From positions 1 to 35,434 of the forward strand of contig NZ_JAGGOG010000032.1 of assembly GCF_018614655.1 (NCBI RefSeq): a DNA stretch of 35,434 nucleotides, written 5' to 3'. The notes under the pieces are model-generated. The model was given only the letters and a program-made list of their open reading frames with translations. It made no database searches and was not told where the DNA came from. Positions 8,055 through 16,478 of the stretch are shown here, piece after piece; the first letter of the stretch is position 1; every line of letters begins with the position of its first letter. The DNA comes from Pseudomonas fluorescens (lineage in GTDB: Bacteria; Pseudomonadota; Gammaproteobacteria; Pseudomonadales; Pseudomonadaceae). Position numbers and translations under genes: made by a program.

Positions 8055-9203
8055 ATGGATGTTTTCTGGTTTCTGCCTACCCACGGCGACGGTCATTACC
8101 TGGGCACCACCCAAGGTGCGCGCCCGGTCACCCTCAATTATTTGAAACAAGTGGCCCAGGCCGCCGACAACCTCGGCTACCACGGTGTACTGATCCCCAC
8201 CGGCCGCTCCTGTGAAGACTCCTGGGTGATCGCTTCGGCGCTGGTGCCGTTGACCGAACGCCTGCGCTACCTGGTAGCGATCCGCCCGGGAATCATCTCC
8301 CCGACCGTCTCGGCGCGCATGGCCGCGACACTCGACCGCCTGTCCAATGGTCGCCTGCTGATCAACGTGGTGACCGGCGGCGATCCCGACGAAAACCGTG
8401 GCGATGGCAGCTTCCTCGACCACAGCGAACGGTATGAAGTGACCGATGAGTTCCTCAGGATCTGGCGCCGCGTGTTGCAGGGAGAATCGGTAGATTTCGA
8501 GGGCAAACACCTACGCGTACAAAACGCCAAGGCGCTCTACCCTCCGGTACAGAAGCCCTATCCACCGCTGTACTTCGGCGGTTCCTCCGACGCGGCCCAC
8601 GACCTTGCCGCCGAACAGGTGGACGTGTACCTGACCTGGGGCGAACCACCGGCCGCCGTCGCGGAAAAGCTCGCCGATGTGCGTGAACGCGCGGCCCGCC
8701 ACGGGCGCACCGTCAAATTCGGTATTCGCCTGCACGTGATCGTGCGGGAGACCGAAGAAGACGCCTGGAAAGCCGCCGCCAAATTGATCGAGCACATCAG
8801 CGACGACACCATTGCCGCCGCGCAAAAATCCTTCTCGCGCTTCGATTCCGAAGGCCAAAGGCGTATGGCTGCGTTACATGATGGGCGCCGCGACAACCTG
8901 GAAATCGCCCCCAACCTGTGGGCGGGCGTCGGCCTGGTACGCGGCGGTGCAGGGACCGCATTGGTGGGCAACCCGCAGCAAGTTGCCGAGCGGATCAAGG
9001 AGTACGCCGATCTTGGGATCGAGAGCTTCATATTCTCCGGCTACCCACACCTGGAAGAAGCGTACCGCTTCGCCGAACTGGTGTTCCCTCTGCTGCCGGA
9101 ACCCTATGCCAGCCTGGCCGGACGCGGCATCACCAACCTCACTGGCCCGTTCGGCGAAATGATTGCCAACGATGTGCTGCCGACCAAGGCCAAAGATCAG
9201 TGA
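8055..9203 (+). CDS. msuD: FMNH2-dependent alkanesulfonate/methanesulfonate monooxygenase
   Basis: A 382-aa bacterial-luciferase-family two-component monooxygenase that uses FMNH2 from MsuE and O2 to cleave the C-S bond of alkanesulfonates, releasing sulfite and an aldehyde. The N-terminus (MDVFWFLPTHGDGHYLG) and the segments LNYLKQVAQAADNLGYHGVL, LINVVTGGDPDENRGDG and ALYPPVQKPYPPLYFGGSSD are those of SsuD/MsuD, and the length is exactly typical. A good AAGGA site precedes ATG 8055. Its place between an FMN reductase and an acyl-CoA-dehydrogenase-like monooxygenase is the msu rather than the ssu arrangement (no ssuABC transporter), which suggests methanesulfonate as the physiological substrate. 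Confidence 0.92.
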   Translation: MDVFWFLPTHGDGHYLGTTQGARPVTLNYLKQVAQAADNLGYHGVLIPTGRSCEDSWVIASALVPLTERLRYLVAIRPGIISPTVSARMAATLDRLSNGRLLINVVTGGDPDENRGDGSFLDHSERYEVTDEFLRIWRRVLQGESVDFEGKHLRVQNAKALYPPVQKPYPPLYFGGSSDAAHDLAAEQVDVYLTWGEPPAAVAEKLADVRERAARHGRTVKFGIRLHVIVRETEEDAWKAAAKLIEHISDDTIAAAQKSFSRFDSEGQRRMAALHDGRRDNLEIAPNLWAGVGLVRGGAGTALVGNPQQVAERIKEYADLGIESFIFSGYPHLEEAYRFAELVFPLLPEPYASLAGRGITNLTGPFGEMIANDVLPTKAKDQ

Positions 9204-9257
9204 GCTCCGCTTCTTTATGTGGGCTTTATTGCCAAACAGACATCGAGGAACCCCCGC

Positions 9258-10445
9258 GTGACAGCCAAACCCCACAGCGTCCTGCCCTCCCCCTTGCAGA
9301 CCGCCAAACTGCTGGCCGCCGAATTTGCCCTCACTGCCGTCGAACGCGACGAGCGCGGTGGCACGCCCAAGACCGAACGCGACGCCTTGCGCCAAAGCGG
9401 CCTGCTGGCCCTGAGCATTCCCACGCAATACGGTGGCCTCGGCGCTCGCTGGAGCGAGACCCTTGAGATCGTGCGCGAGTTCGCCAAGGTCGACAGCTCC
9501 ATCGCCCACGTCTTCGGCTTTCATCACCTGATGCTCGCCACCGTTCGACTCTTTGCCCGCCCGGAACAATGGCAGCCCTGGTTCGAACAGACCGCCCGCA
9601 AAAACTGGTTCTGGGGCAACGCGCTCAATCCTTTGGATACCCGTACGGTGGTCAAGGACTTCGGCGGTTGGCGTGAGTTTTCCGGCAAGAAGAGCTTCTG
9701 CTCCGGCGCCAGCGATTCAGAAATGCTGATCGCCTCGGCGGTGGATGAAAACGCCGGCGGCAAGCTGCTGATCGCCGCCATCCCCAGCGGCCGCAGTGGC
9801 ATCACCCTGCACAACGACTGGAACAATATCGGCCAGCGCCAGACCGACAGCGGCAGCGCCAGCTTCGAACGAGTGCGGGTGGAAGAGTCGGAACTGCTGC
9901 TGGATCCCGGCCCGCTGAGCACACCCTTCGCCTGTCTGCGGCCATTGATCGCCCAGTTGACCTTCACCCATATGTTCCTCGGTATTGCCGAGGGTGCCTT
10001 TGAAGAGGCGCGCAATTACACCCTGACCGAAACCCGGCCCTGGTACAAATCCACGGTCCAGGACGTGCGCCAGGATCCTTATGTACTCAATCATTACGGT
10101 GAGTTCTGGGTCGCACTGGAAGGCGTGCGCTTGCTGGTGGAACGGGCCGCCGAACTGCTGGACCAAGCCTGGGCCAAGGGCCCGAACCTCAGCGAAAACG
10201 AGCGTGGTCAACTGGCCATCGCCATCGCCACCGCCAAAGTCGCTGCCACCCGCAATGGCCTGGAGCTGTGCAGCCGCCTGTTCGAAGTCACCGGCGCCCG
10301 CTCCACCCATGCCTCTCTGCGTCTGGACCGGCATTGGCGCAACCTGCGCACACAAACCTTGCATGACCCAGTGGACTACAAACTCCACGAACTGGGTGAT
10401 TGGGCCTTGAACCAGTCCCTGCCGATTCCGACCTTCTATTCCTGA
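9258..10445 (+). CDS. msuC: FMNH2-dependent monooxygenase MsuC/SfnC (acyl-CoA dehydrogenase fold)
   Basis: A 395-aa flavoprotein of the acyl-CoA dehydrogenase-like monooxygenase group (relatives: DszC, SfnC, MsuC). In the pathway it is thought to oxidise methanesulfinate to methanesulfonate before MsuD acts. The family layout is visible: N-terminal helical domain (LLALSIPTQYGGLGARWSE), middle beta domain (NPLDTRTVVKDFGGWREFSGKKSFCSG) and C-terminal helices with a conserved late His in LRLDRHWRNLRTQTLHDP. I chose GTG 9258 because AGGA sits 8 bp upstream; an in-frame GTG at 9219 has no site. It is followed 24 bp later by sfnR. Confidence 0.88.
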   Translation: MTAKPHSVLPSPLQTAKLLAAEFALTAVERDERGGTPKTERDALRQSGLLALSIPTQYGGLGARWSETLEIVREFAKVDSSIAHVFGFHHLMLATVRLFARPEQWQPWFEQTARKNWFWGNALNPLDTRTVVKDFGGWREFSGKKSFCSGASDSEMLIASAVDENAGGKLLIAAIPSGRSGITLHNDWNNIGQRQTDSGSASFERVRVEESELLLDPGPLSTPFACLRPLIAQLTFTHMFLGIAEGAFEEARNYTLTETRPWYKSTVQDVRQDPYVLNHYGEFWVALEGVRLLVERAAELLDQAWAKGPNLSENERGQLAIAIATAKVAATRNGLELCSRLFEVTGARSTHASLRLDRHWRNLRTQTLHDPVDYKLHELGDWALNQSLPIPTFYS

Positions 10446-10469
10446 ATGCTTTGTAAAGAAGAGGTGCCC

Positions 10470-11561
<1,092 letters not shown>

Positions 11562-11573
<12 letters not shown>

Positions 11574-11927
11574 ACGGCACTGCAACGCGTCGTCGTGGCT
11601 GCGCTCGATGCTGCGCAGCACCTGGAACGAACCGAAGGTCACGGCCGTGGCCTGATGGGCGCGAATCAGCGTCCAGAAATCCTCTCCCTGCTGTTCAAAA
11701 CGCTTGAACGCGGCCTCGCCGTCCTCCCGAGACAGCCATTGCAGGTAGTTGAGCACCCGCCGCCCGTCATCGCTGACCTGCACACTGGCACTGAGAAACC
11801 CGCCGCCCCCTTGGGCCAGGCGCTCGGTCTGTTCGGACAGCGCCAAGACCAGTGCGGATTGCTGGCGAGGCTCGATCTGAAACTCGATCAGTTGGGTAAA
11901 GCCACGACTTTTCGCTGATGACTGCAT
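11562..11927 (-). CDS. ABM-domain monooxygenase-like protein under SoxR control
   Basis: A 121-aa antibiotic-biosynthesis-monooxygenase (dimeric alpha/beta barrel) domain protein. The core FTQLIEFQIEPRQQSALVLALSEQTERLA, then GFLSASVQVSDDGRRVLNYLQWLSREDGEAAF, matches the ABM fold. The gene is divergent from soxR, an arrangement I recall from P. aeruginosa, where the ABM gene beside soxR belongs to the SoxR regulon. The upstream promoter has a 19-bp spacer filled by a SoxR palindrome, 50 bp before the start codon. GAGGGG gives a strong ribosome site at ATG 11927. The probable role is oxidation of quinone- or phenazine-like redox-active compounds; the substrate is not readable from sequence. Confidence 0.82.
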
Positions 11928-11976
11928 GAATATTCCCCTCTAGCTGTAGGCACGATCTTGCGATCCAACGTCACGC

Positions 11977-12007
11977 AGGGTAAAACCTCTAGTTAACTAG
12001 AGGTCAA
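11977..12007 (-). promoter_or_regulatory. SoxR box within a 19-bp-spacer promoter
   Basis: On the minus strand TTGACC (12007-12002) and TACCCT (11982-11977) form -35 and -10 elements separated by 19 bp. The spacer region is covered by a 20-bp perfect palindrome, ACCTCTAGTTAACTAGAGGT (11985-12004), differing from the E. coli soxS operator core CCTCAAGTTAACTTGAGG only at one symmetric pair. The overlong spacer is the hallmark of MerR/SoxR-activated promoters. The element points at the ABM gene and lies 25 bp upstream of soxR, so it may also affect soxR expression. Confidence 0.9.
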
Positions 12008-12028
12008 GGGTCTTTTTGGAGTTTTCTC

Positions 12029-12481
12029 ATGATCAGCAAAGAGCTCACCGTCGGCCAACTGGCAGCCCGCAGCGGCGTGGCCGTCACCGCCCTGCACTTC
12101 TACGAAACCAAGGGTTTGATCAAGAGCAACCGCAATGCCGGCAACCAGCGACGTTATCCCCGGGACGTGCTGCGGCGAGTGGTGCTGATCAAGATTGCCC
12201 AGCGCCTGGGTATTCCGCTGGCAACGATCCACGAAGCCCTGAAAACCTTGCCTGACGGCCGCACGCCAACGGCCGACGACTGGAATCGGTTATCCGCGCG
12301 TTGGCGTGAAGACCTGGATGAGCGCATCAATAAACTGATAATGCTGCGGGACAAGCTCAATGGCTGCATCGGCTGTGGCTGCCTGTCGATGGACGCGTGC
12401 CCGCTACGCAATCAGGGCGATGTACTCGGTGAACGCGGGCCCGGGGCGCAGTTGCTGGAACCGACGTCACCCACCGAATAA
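12029..12481 (+). CDS. soxR: Redox-sensing transcriptional activator SoxR
   Basis: A 150-aa MerR-family regulator with a [2Fe-2S] cluster whose oxidation by redox-cycling compounds switches on target promoters. The N-terminal winged helix (LTVGQLAARSGVAVTALHFY, then GNQRRYPRDVLRR), a dimerisation helix, and the cluster motif CIGCGCLSMDAC (Cys113, 116, 118, 124) are all intact. GGAG precedes ATG 12029. In pseudomonads SoxR typically controls a small regulon of pumps and monooxygenases rather than soxS; the adjacent divergent ABM gene with its SoxR box fits this. Confidence 0.95.
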   Translation: MISKELTVGQLAARSGVAVTALHFYETKGLIKSNRNAGNQRRYPRDVLRRVVLIKIAQRLGIPLATIHEALKTLPDGRTPTADDWNRLSARWREDLDERINKLIMLRDKLNGCIGCGCLSMDACPLRNQGDVLGERGPGAQLLEPTSPTE

Positions 12482-12626
12482 TCACCGCTCAAACCGCAAA
12501 CTCCCGGTTTGCTGTTGCCTGGCGAACACCTCGTCGGTTGCCCGCAAGCGACGGCGCACGTGGCCTATAGTGAAAAGACCGGAAAAAACCGGGTTCTTTT
12601 CCACAACAACAATCAAGGAGAACGAA

Positions 12627-13088
12627 ATGAGCGTTAAACCCATCCCCGAGGGCTACCACAGCATCACGCCCTATCTGGGAATCGACAAAGCCGCCGAAGC
12701 CATCGAGTTCTACAAGAAAGCCTTCGACGCCACGGAAGTGATGCGCCTGGACATGCCCGACGGCAAGATCGGCCACGCCGAACTGCGCATTGGTGATTCG
12801 GCGATCATGATGGCTTCGCCTTGCGGTGAAATGTCCTTCGGCAGCCCGGGAAAAGAACATCCCAGCGTGTGCCTGCATCTGTATGTACAGGACGTCGACA
12901 AGCAGTTCGCCCAGGCCATCCAGGCCGGGGGCATCGCCGTGTCAGAACCAAAGGATCAGTTTTATGGCGACCGCTCAGGAACGTTGAAAGACCCGTTCGG
13001 GCACGTGTGGTTCCTGGCAACGCGCAAGGAGGAACTGACAGAAGAACAAATTCGGCAGCGGGCCGCAGACCTGTTCAAACAAGGTTGA
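12627..13088 (+). CDS. PhnB-like VOC (glyoxalase/bleomycin-resistance) family protein
   Basis: A 153-aa vicinal-oxygen-chelate fold protein. The start (SITPYLGIDKAAEAIEFYKKAFDATEVMRL) and end (YGDRSGTLKDPFGHVWFLATRKEELT) are those of the PhnB/YdcE-like subgroup, with the usual EPKDQFYGDRSG segment. AAGGAG precedes ATG 12627. Members are dimeric metal-binding enzymes or binding proteins, and most have no known reaction; phosphonate metabolism should not be inferred because no phn genes are near. A hairpin follows the stop codon. It appears to be a single-gene unit. Confidence 0.85.
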   Translation: MSVKPIPEGYHSITPYLGIDKAAEAIEFYKKAFDATEVMRLDMPDGKIGHAELRIGDSAIMMASPCGEMSFGSPGKEHPSVCLHLYVQDVDKQFAQAIQAGGIAVSEPKDQFYGDRSGTLKDPFGHVWFLATRKEELTEEQIRQRAADLFKQG

Positions 13089-13096
13089 ACCTCTAA

Positions 13097-13121
13097 GTTG
13101 AAGGGGCCTGGCCCCTTCAAC
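13097..13121. terminator. Hairpin, probable terminator after the VOC gene
   Basis: A perfect 11-bp stem, GTTGAAGGGGC with GCCCCTTCAAC, and a 3-nt loop, starting 8 bp after the VOC stop codon. There is no real T-run on either side, so termination efficiency is uncertain; an RNA-stabilising 3' hairpin is the alternative. Confidence 0.6.
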
Positions 13122-13212
13122 ACACTTCATGAACCGCCCCACCACGCTTTCCCCCTTGCCCCGGGCGCCCTGTGATTTCAGGATGCAGGTACTCATCACA
13201 AGGAGTCATTCC

Positions 13213-14088
13213 ATGTTTGCCGGTTTCCAAAAAGACCAGCGCCACGTCAACGGCGTGGACATCAGCTACCGCCAAGGTGGCACAGGTCCCGGCCTGCTCC
13301 TGCTGCACGGGCATCCGCAGACCCATGTCATCTGGCACAAGATCGCCGAACAGTTGGCCGAACACTTCACGGTGGTCGCCGCCGACCTGCGCGGCTACGG
13401 CGACAGCAGCAAGCCGCCGACCAGCGACCATCATACGAATTACTCGAAACGGGAAATGGCCCGTGACGGTGTTGCGTTGATGCAAGCCCTGGGCTTCGAT
13501 GAGTTCTCGATCCTGGCCCATGACCGTGGCGCCCGGGTTGCCCATCGCCTGGCCCTGGACCATCCCGAGGCCGTACAACGCATGGTGCTGCTGGACATCG
13601 CGCCGACGCTGGCGATGTACGCACAGACCGACGAAGCCTTCGCCCGCGCCTACTGGCACTGGTTCTTCCTGATCCGCCCGGCGCCATTGCCGGAAAGCTT
13701 GATCGAGGCCAACCCCGAGCTCTACCTGCGCAGTGTCATGGGTAGCCGTAGCGCTGGCCTCAAGCCCTTTACCGACGAAGCCTTCGCCGAGTACCTGCGC
13801 TGCCTGAAACTGCCAGGGGCCGCCCAAGGTGTTTGCGAAGACTACCGCGCTTCGGCGGGTATCGACCTTGAGCACGATCGCGCCGACATCGCCGCCGGCA
13901 ATCACCTGAACCTGCCGCTCCTAGTGCTGTGGGGCGCCGACGGCACCATCGGACACTGCTTCGATCCGCTCAAGGAATGGCAGCAAGTGGCAACCAACGT
14001 ACGGGGCAAGGCTCTGCCGTCCGGCCATTACGTTGCTGAAGAGGCCCCCGAGTTGCTCCTGGACGAAGCCTTGAAATTCCTGTGCTGA
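13213..14088 (+). CDS. Alpha/beta hydrolase, haloacetate/fluoroacetate dehalogenase-like
   Basis: A 291-aa alpha/beta hydrolase matching the fluoroacetate dehalogenase subgroup. The nucleophile motif is HDRGARV (Asp104, with Arg105 and Arg108 placed as the carboxylate-binding arginines), the acid Asp128 lies in LLDIAP, and His272 in SGHYVAEE completes the triad. WHWFF supplies a His149-Trp150 pair at the position of the fluoride-stabilising His-Trp. AAGGAG upstream supports ATG 13213. Subgroup members cleave C-F or C-Cl bonds of haloacetates, but many relatives are epoxide hydrolases or unassigned, so the substrate is tentative. The gene stands alone, with no haloacid permease beside it. Confidence 0.82.
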   Translation: MFAGFQKDQRHVNGVDISYRQGGTGPGLLLLHGHPQTHVIWHKIAEQLAEHFTVVAADLRGYGDSSKPPTSDHHTNYSKREMARDGVALMQALGFDEFSILAHDRGARVAHRLALDHPEAVQRMVLLDIAPTLAMYAQTDEAFARAYWHWFFLIRPAPLPESLIEANPELYLRSVMGSRSAGLKPFTDEAFAEYLRCLKLPGAAQGVCEDYRASAGIDLEHDRADIAAGNHLNLPLLVLWGADGTIGHCFDPLKEWQQVATNVRGKALPSGHYVAEEAPELLLDEALKFLC

Positions 14089-14138
14089 ACGCCCATCGAT
14101 GCTGCCGCGGTTGACCAGCGCGACTCACGCCAAGACCT

Positions 14139-14166
14139 TTGACTTCTACACAACTACGCCTACAGT
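14139..14166 (+). promoter_or_regulatory. Possible sigma70 promoter of the ClpP-like gene
   Basis: TTGACT (14139-14144) and TACAGT (14161-14166) are separated by 16 bp, about 110 bp before the ClpP-like start. Between them and the gene is a 9-codon ORF (14199-14228, MPWAKRHES) with a good CAGGAG site, which could be a leader peptide or chance. Confidence 0.4.
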
Positions 14167-14273
14167 CCCCCACAGGTTAATGCTCAGGAGTCGGCCGTAT
14201 GCCGTGGGCGAAAAGGCATGAATCATGAAGTGGCATGCCGAAAATGGATTTTTTGACCACTCCCGGAGACGTT

Positions 14274-14876
14274 ATGAACAACGACGAAAAAGAACAGGAA
14301 GACAAGGCACCACAAGACGCCGTCAGCGCCAAGTTGATGGAATATGCGATCAAGGCCCGCAAGGTTTTCATCACCGGCGTGGTCGATGAGCGCATGGCCA
14401 AGGACGTCGTGCAACAACTGCATATCCTTGCGTCCATCAACGAAGACCCTATCTACGTCTTCATCAACTCGCCGGGCGGCCATGTTGAGTCGGGCGACAT
14501 GATCTTCGACGCCATTCGCTTCATTTCGCCTCCCGTCGTCATGATCGGCTCGGGCAGCGTCGCGAGCGCGGGTGCACTGATCTACGCAGCGGCGAAAAAA
14601 GAAAATCGCTACTCGTTGCCCAACACACGGTTCCTGCTCCATCAACCGTCAGGCGGCATCCAGGGGCCGGCAAGCAATATCGAGATCTACATGAAGGAAA
14701 TTGTCAAAATGAAGAAGCGCCTGGACAATATCTTCGCTCAAGCCACCGGCCAAACGGCAGAAAAAATCAGTGCCGACACCGAGCGCGACTTCTGGCTCAG
14801 TGCAGAGGAAGCGCGGGACTACGGCCTGGTCAACAAGATCATCGTGTCGGAAAAAGAGATCACTCGACCGGCCTGA
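14274..14876 (+). CDS. ClpP-like serine protease paralogue
   Basis: A 200-aa ClpP/crotonase-fold peptidase. Ser98 in GSVASAGAL, His123 in FLLHQPSGG and Asp168 in DTERDFWLSAEEARDYGLV form a complete ClpP triad, and the oxyanion glycine strand INSPGGHVESGDMIFD is typical. It is a divergent paralogue: the nucleophile loop is GSGSVASAG instead of GQAASMG, the N-terminus is charged (NNDEKEQEDKAPQD), and no clpX, tig or clpA is adjacent, unlike housekeeping clpP. I start at ATG 14274 because GGAG lies 5 bp before it; ATG 14235 is possible. It may need an ATPase encoded elsewhere or degrade peptides alone. Its 3' end abuts a leuC remnant. Confidence 0.85.
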   Translation: MNNDEKEQEDKAPQDAVSAKLMEYAIKARKVFITGVVDERMAKDVVQQLHILASINEDPIYVFINSPGGHVESGDMIFDAIRFISPPVVMIGSGSVASAGALIYAAAKKENRYSLPNTRFLLHQPSGGIQGPASNIEIYMKEIVKMKKRLDNIFAQATGQTAEKISADTERDFWLSAEEARDYGLVNKIIVSEKEITRPA

Positions 14877-15032
14877 CGGTCGAACACCGCGTCATCGTCA
14901 CTGTGCAGCTTGCACCACTCCAGCAGCGCCCGCTCCCAAAACGCGCCCTTCGGCGCGCGGGTTTTGTCCTTGATTGAGGTAGGTGGTGTGGGAATCGATG
15001 TGTTTGTCATAGAGGGTTCTGGCACTCGTCAT
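14877..15032 (-). pseudogene. leuC: Collapsed leuC (isopropylmalate dehydratase large subunit) remnant
   Basis: Two pieces of LeuC-type sequence survive in order on the minus strand. From ATG 15032 the first frame reads MTSARTLYDKHIDSHT, which is a LeuC N-terminus. After this the frame loses similarity, and a second frame reads IKDKTRAPKGAFWERALL followed by EWCKLHSDDDAVFDR, which I recognise as the LeuC segment normally near residues 250-285. About 230 codons between the pieces are missing, and the rest of leuC after VFDR is replaced by the ClpP-like gene. No FeS-cluster region remains, so it cannot be functional. Recognition is from memory of the family. Confidence 0.65.
14938..14965 (+). 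terminator. Terminator of the ClpP-like gene, formed from leuC remnant sequence
   Basis: AAAA, then CGCGCC, a CTTC loop, GGCGCG, then CGGGTTTTG lies 62 bp after the ClpP-like stop. The stem is short but GC-only with a UUCG-type loop context and T4 downstream. The same bases encode the RAPKGAF segment of the leuC remnant on the other strand, so the terminator seems to be a by-product of the old coding sequence. Confidence 0.55.
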
Positions 15033-15281
15033 CAGGGCGCTCGCTTAACGGTATGGCTCCATCATAGGCAGCGCCCAGGCCTCATCAATTCCGGCACGGT
15101 GATAGCTCAAAACATGTTTCGTGTTCGATGAATGCCAATCTGAAACATTTGCTTTCATATACGGCTTAGGGTTTTGCACGGCTCATCCGTCTTAACTTGA
15201 ATACAGCCGATCGCGTCAGCAAAAGCTACGACCGGCCTTTCCCGGGCCCGCACTGCCCCTCCGATCAAGACCCTCATTCAC
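15033..15281. other. Intergenic region upstream of the fpv operon
   Basis: These 249 bp must hold the fpv promoter. I see a 10-bp palindrome, AAACATGTTT (15110-15119), and TGAAA-N7-TTTCA (15141-15157). I found no convincing Fur box and no TAAAT-N16/17-CGT iron-starvation (PvdS) box, although iron control is expected from the operon's function. The operon's start ATG has a weak ribosome site. Confidence 0.4.
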
Positions 15282-16478
15282 ATGTCGAAGAAGTCACGCT
15301 CGAAAATCTGGTTTCTCGTTCACAGCTGGCTGGCGTTACCCATCTGGTTCTTTGTACTGATCGTCTGCGTCACCGGGACCCTGGCGGTGGTCAGCCAGGA
15401 AATCGTCTGGTTGGCCAACCCCGATGTGCGCGCCAGCAAGCCCTCGGACGACGCCGAACTGCTCAGCTATGACCAGGTGATCACCGCCATCAAGCGCGCC
15501 GAACCCCAAGTAATCGTCGAATCCCTCAGCCGCCCGGACGAATCGCACTTCGCCCTGAGTGTCGACCTCAGTTACCCCGACGGACGCTCGCTGGAGGTCT
15601 ACGTCAACCCGTACACCGGAGTGATCCAGGGCATCAGCCCATCCTTCAACTTCAAGGCGTTCACCCGAGCCTTGCATGGCTGGTGGCTGGTGCCGTTCAC
15701 CAACGGCTACAGCTGGGGCTGGTACCTGGTGTCATTGTTGGGCTTGCCGCTCTTGGCTTCGCTGGTCACCGGGCTTGTGGTCTACAAGCGTTTCTGGAAA
15801 GGCTTCTTCAAGCCGACCTTGCGCATCAAACATGGGGCCCGGATCTTCTGGGGCGACTTCCACCGGTTGAGCGGCATCTGGTCGATCTGGTTTATTGCGG
15901 TGATTTCCATCACCGGCACCTGGTTCCTGATCCAGGCGATCCTGTTCGACAACCAGATCACCATCTCCAGCGAGCCCATCGTGCCGGTGATCACCCGGGA
16001 CAAAGTGCCGATGTCCAGCCCTGGCGTGCCCTCGCCGATGATCCCCCTGGACGACGCCATCAGCATCGCCACCCAACGCATTCCAGGGCTGGAAGCCAGT
16101 TTCATCAGCCTGCCAAGCACCGCTTACAGCCACCTGCGCATTGGCGGACGCGGCTGGTACCCGCTGATGTTCCAGACCGCTGAAATCAACCCCTACAACG
16201 GCGAAATCGCGGCCTCCCACCTGCTCTCGGATCGCTCGGGTCTGGAGTTCGTCACCGAATCCATGCGCCCACTGCACACCGGTGATTTTGGCGGGATCTG
16301 GATCAAGCTGATCTGGTTCTTCTTCGGCCTGGTGCTGAGCATGATGGTCTTGAGCGGCCTGCTGATCTGGAGCAAACGCACGGCCCTGGCCACCCTGCAT
16401 GCGCTCAAACGCAGCGCCAAGACTGCACCGCACTCGATTCCGGTCCTGCAGGCCGACACCCTGGAGGGCAACCGATGA
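15282..16478 (+). CDS. fpvG: PepSY-type inner-membrane ferripyoverdine reductase FpvG
   Basis: A 398-aa PepSY-associated membrane protein with about four transmembrane segments: the N-terminal WLALPIWFFVLIVCVTGTLAVV, a pair around the middle (GWYLVSLLGLPLLASLVTGLVVY and SIWFIAVISITGTWFLIQAIL), and a C-terminal LIWFFFGLVLSMMVLSGLLIW. Periplasmic PepSY-like stretches lie between them. In P. aeruginosa FpvG reduces Fe(III)-pyoverdine in the periplasm so iron can be released and the siderophore recycled. The gene order that follows (H, J, K, C, D, E, F) is the same as that operon, which is the strongest evidence. It overlaps fpvH by 4 bp (ATGA). Confidence 0.88.
   Translation: MSKKSRSKIWFLVHSWLALPIWFFVLIVCVTGTLAVVSQEIVWLANPDVRASKPSDDAELLSYDQVITAIKRAEPQVIVESLSRPDESHFALSVDLSYPDGRSLEVYVNPYTGVIQGISPSFNFKAFTRALHGWWLVPFTNGYSWGWYLVSLLGLPLLASLVTGLVVYKRFWKGFFKPTLRIKHGARIFWGDFHRLSGIWSIWFIAVISITGTWFLIQAILFDNQITISSEPIVPVITRDKVPMSSPGVPSPMIPLDDAISIATQRIPGLEASFISLPSTAYSHLRIGGRGWYPLMFQTAEINPYNGEIAASHLLSDRSGLEFVTESMRPLHTGDFGGIWIKLIWFFFGLVLSMMVLSGLLIWSKRTALATLHALKRSAKTAPHSIPVLQADTLEGNR

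Noticed and set aside
12575..12605. Hairpin around GACCGG-AAAAAA-CCGG after soxR
   Set aside because: The stem is only four perfect bases and the flanking A/T runs match imperfectly; it could be chance in a promoter or leader region.
14199..14228. Nine-codon leader ORF MPWAKRHES before the ClpP-like gene
   Set aside because: It has a good ribosome site but no attenuator structure or codon signature; mentioned only with the promoter, not called as a gene.
14819..15025. 68-aa minus-strand ORF taken as a small intact gene
   Set aside because: Its middle is a LeuC fragment and its ends are unrelated sequence; it fits better as part of a pseudogene than as a functional peptide.
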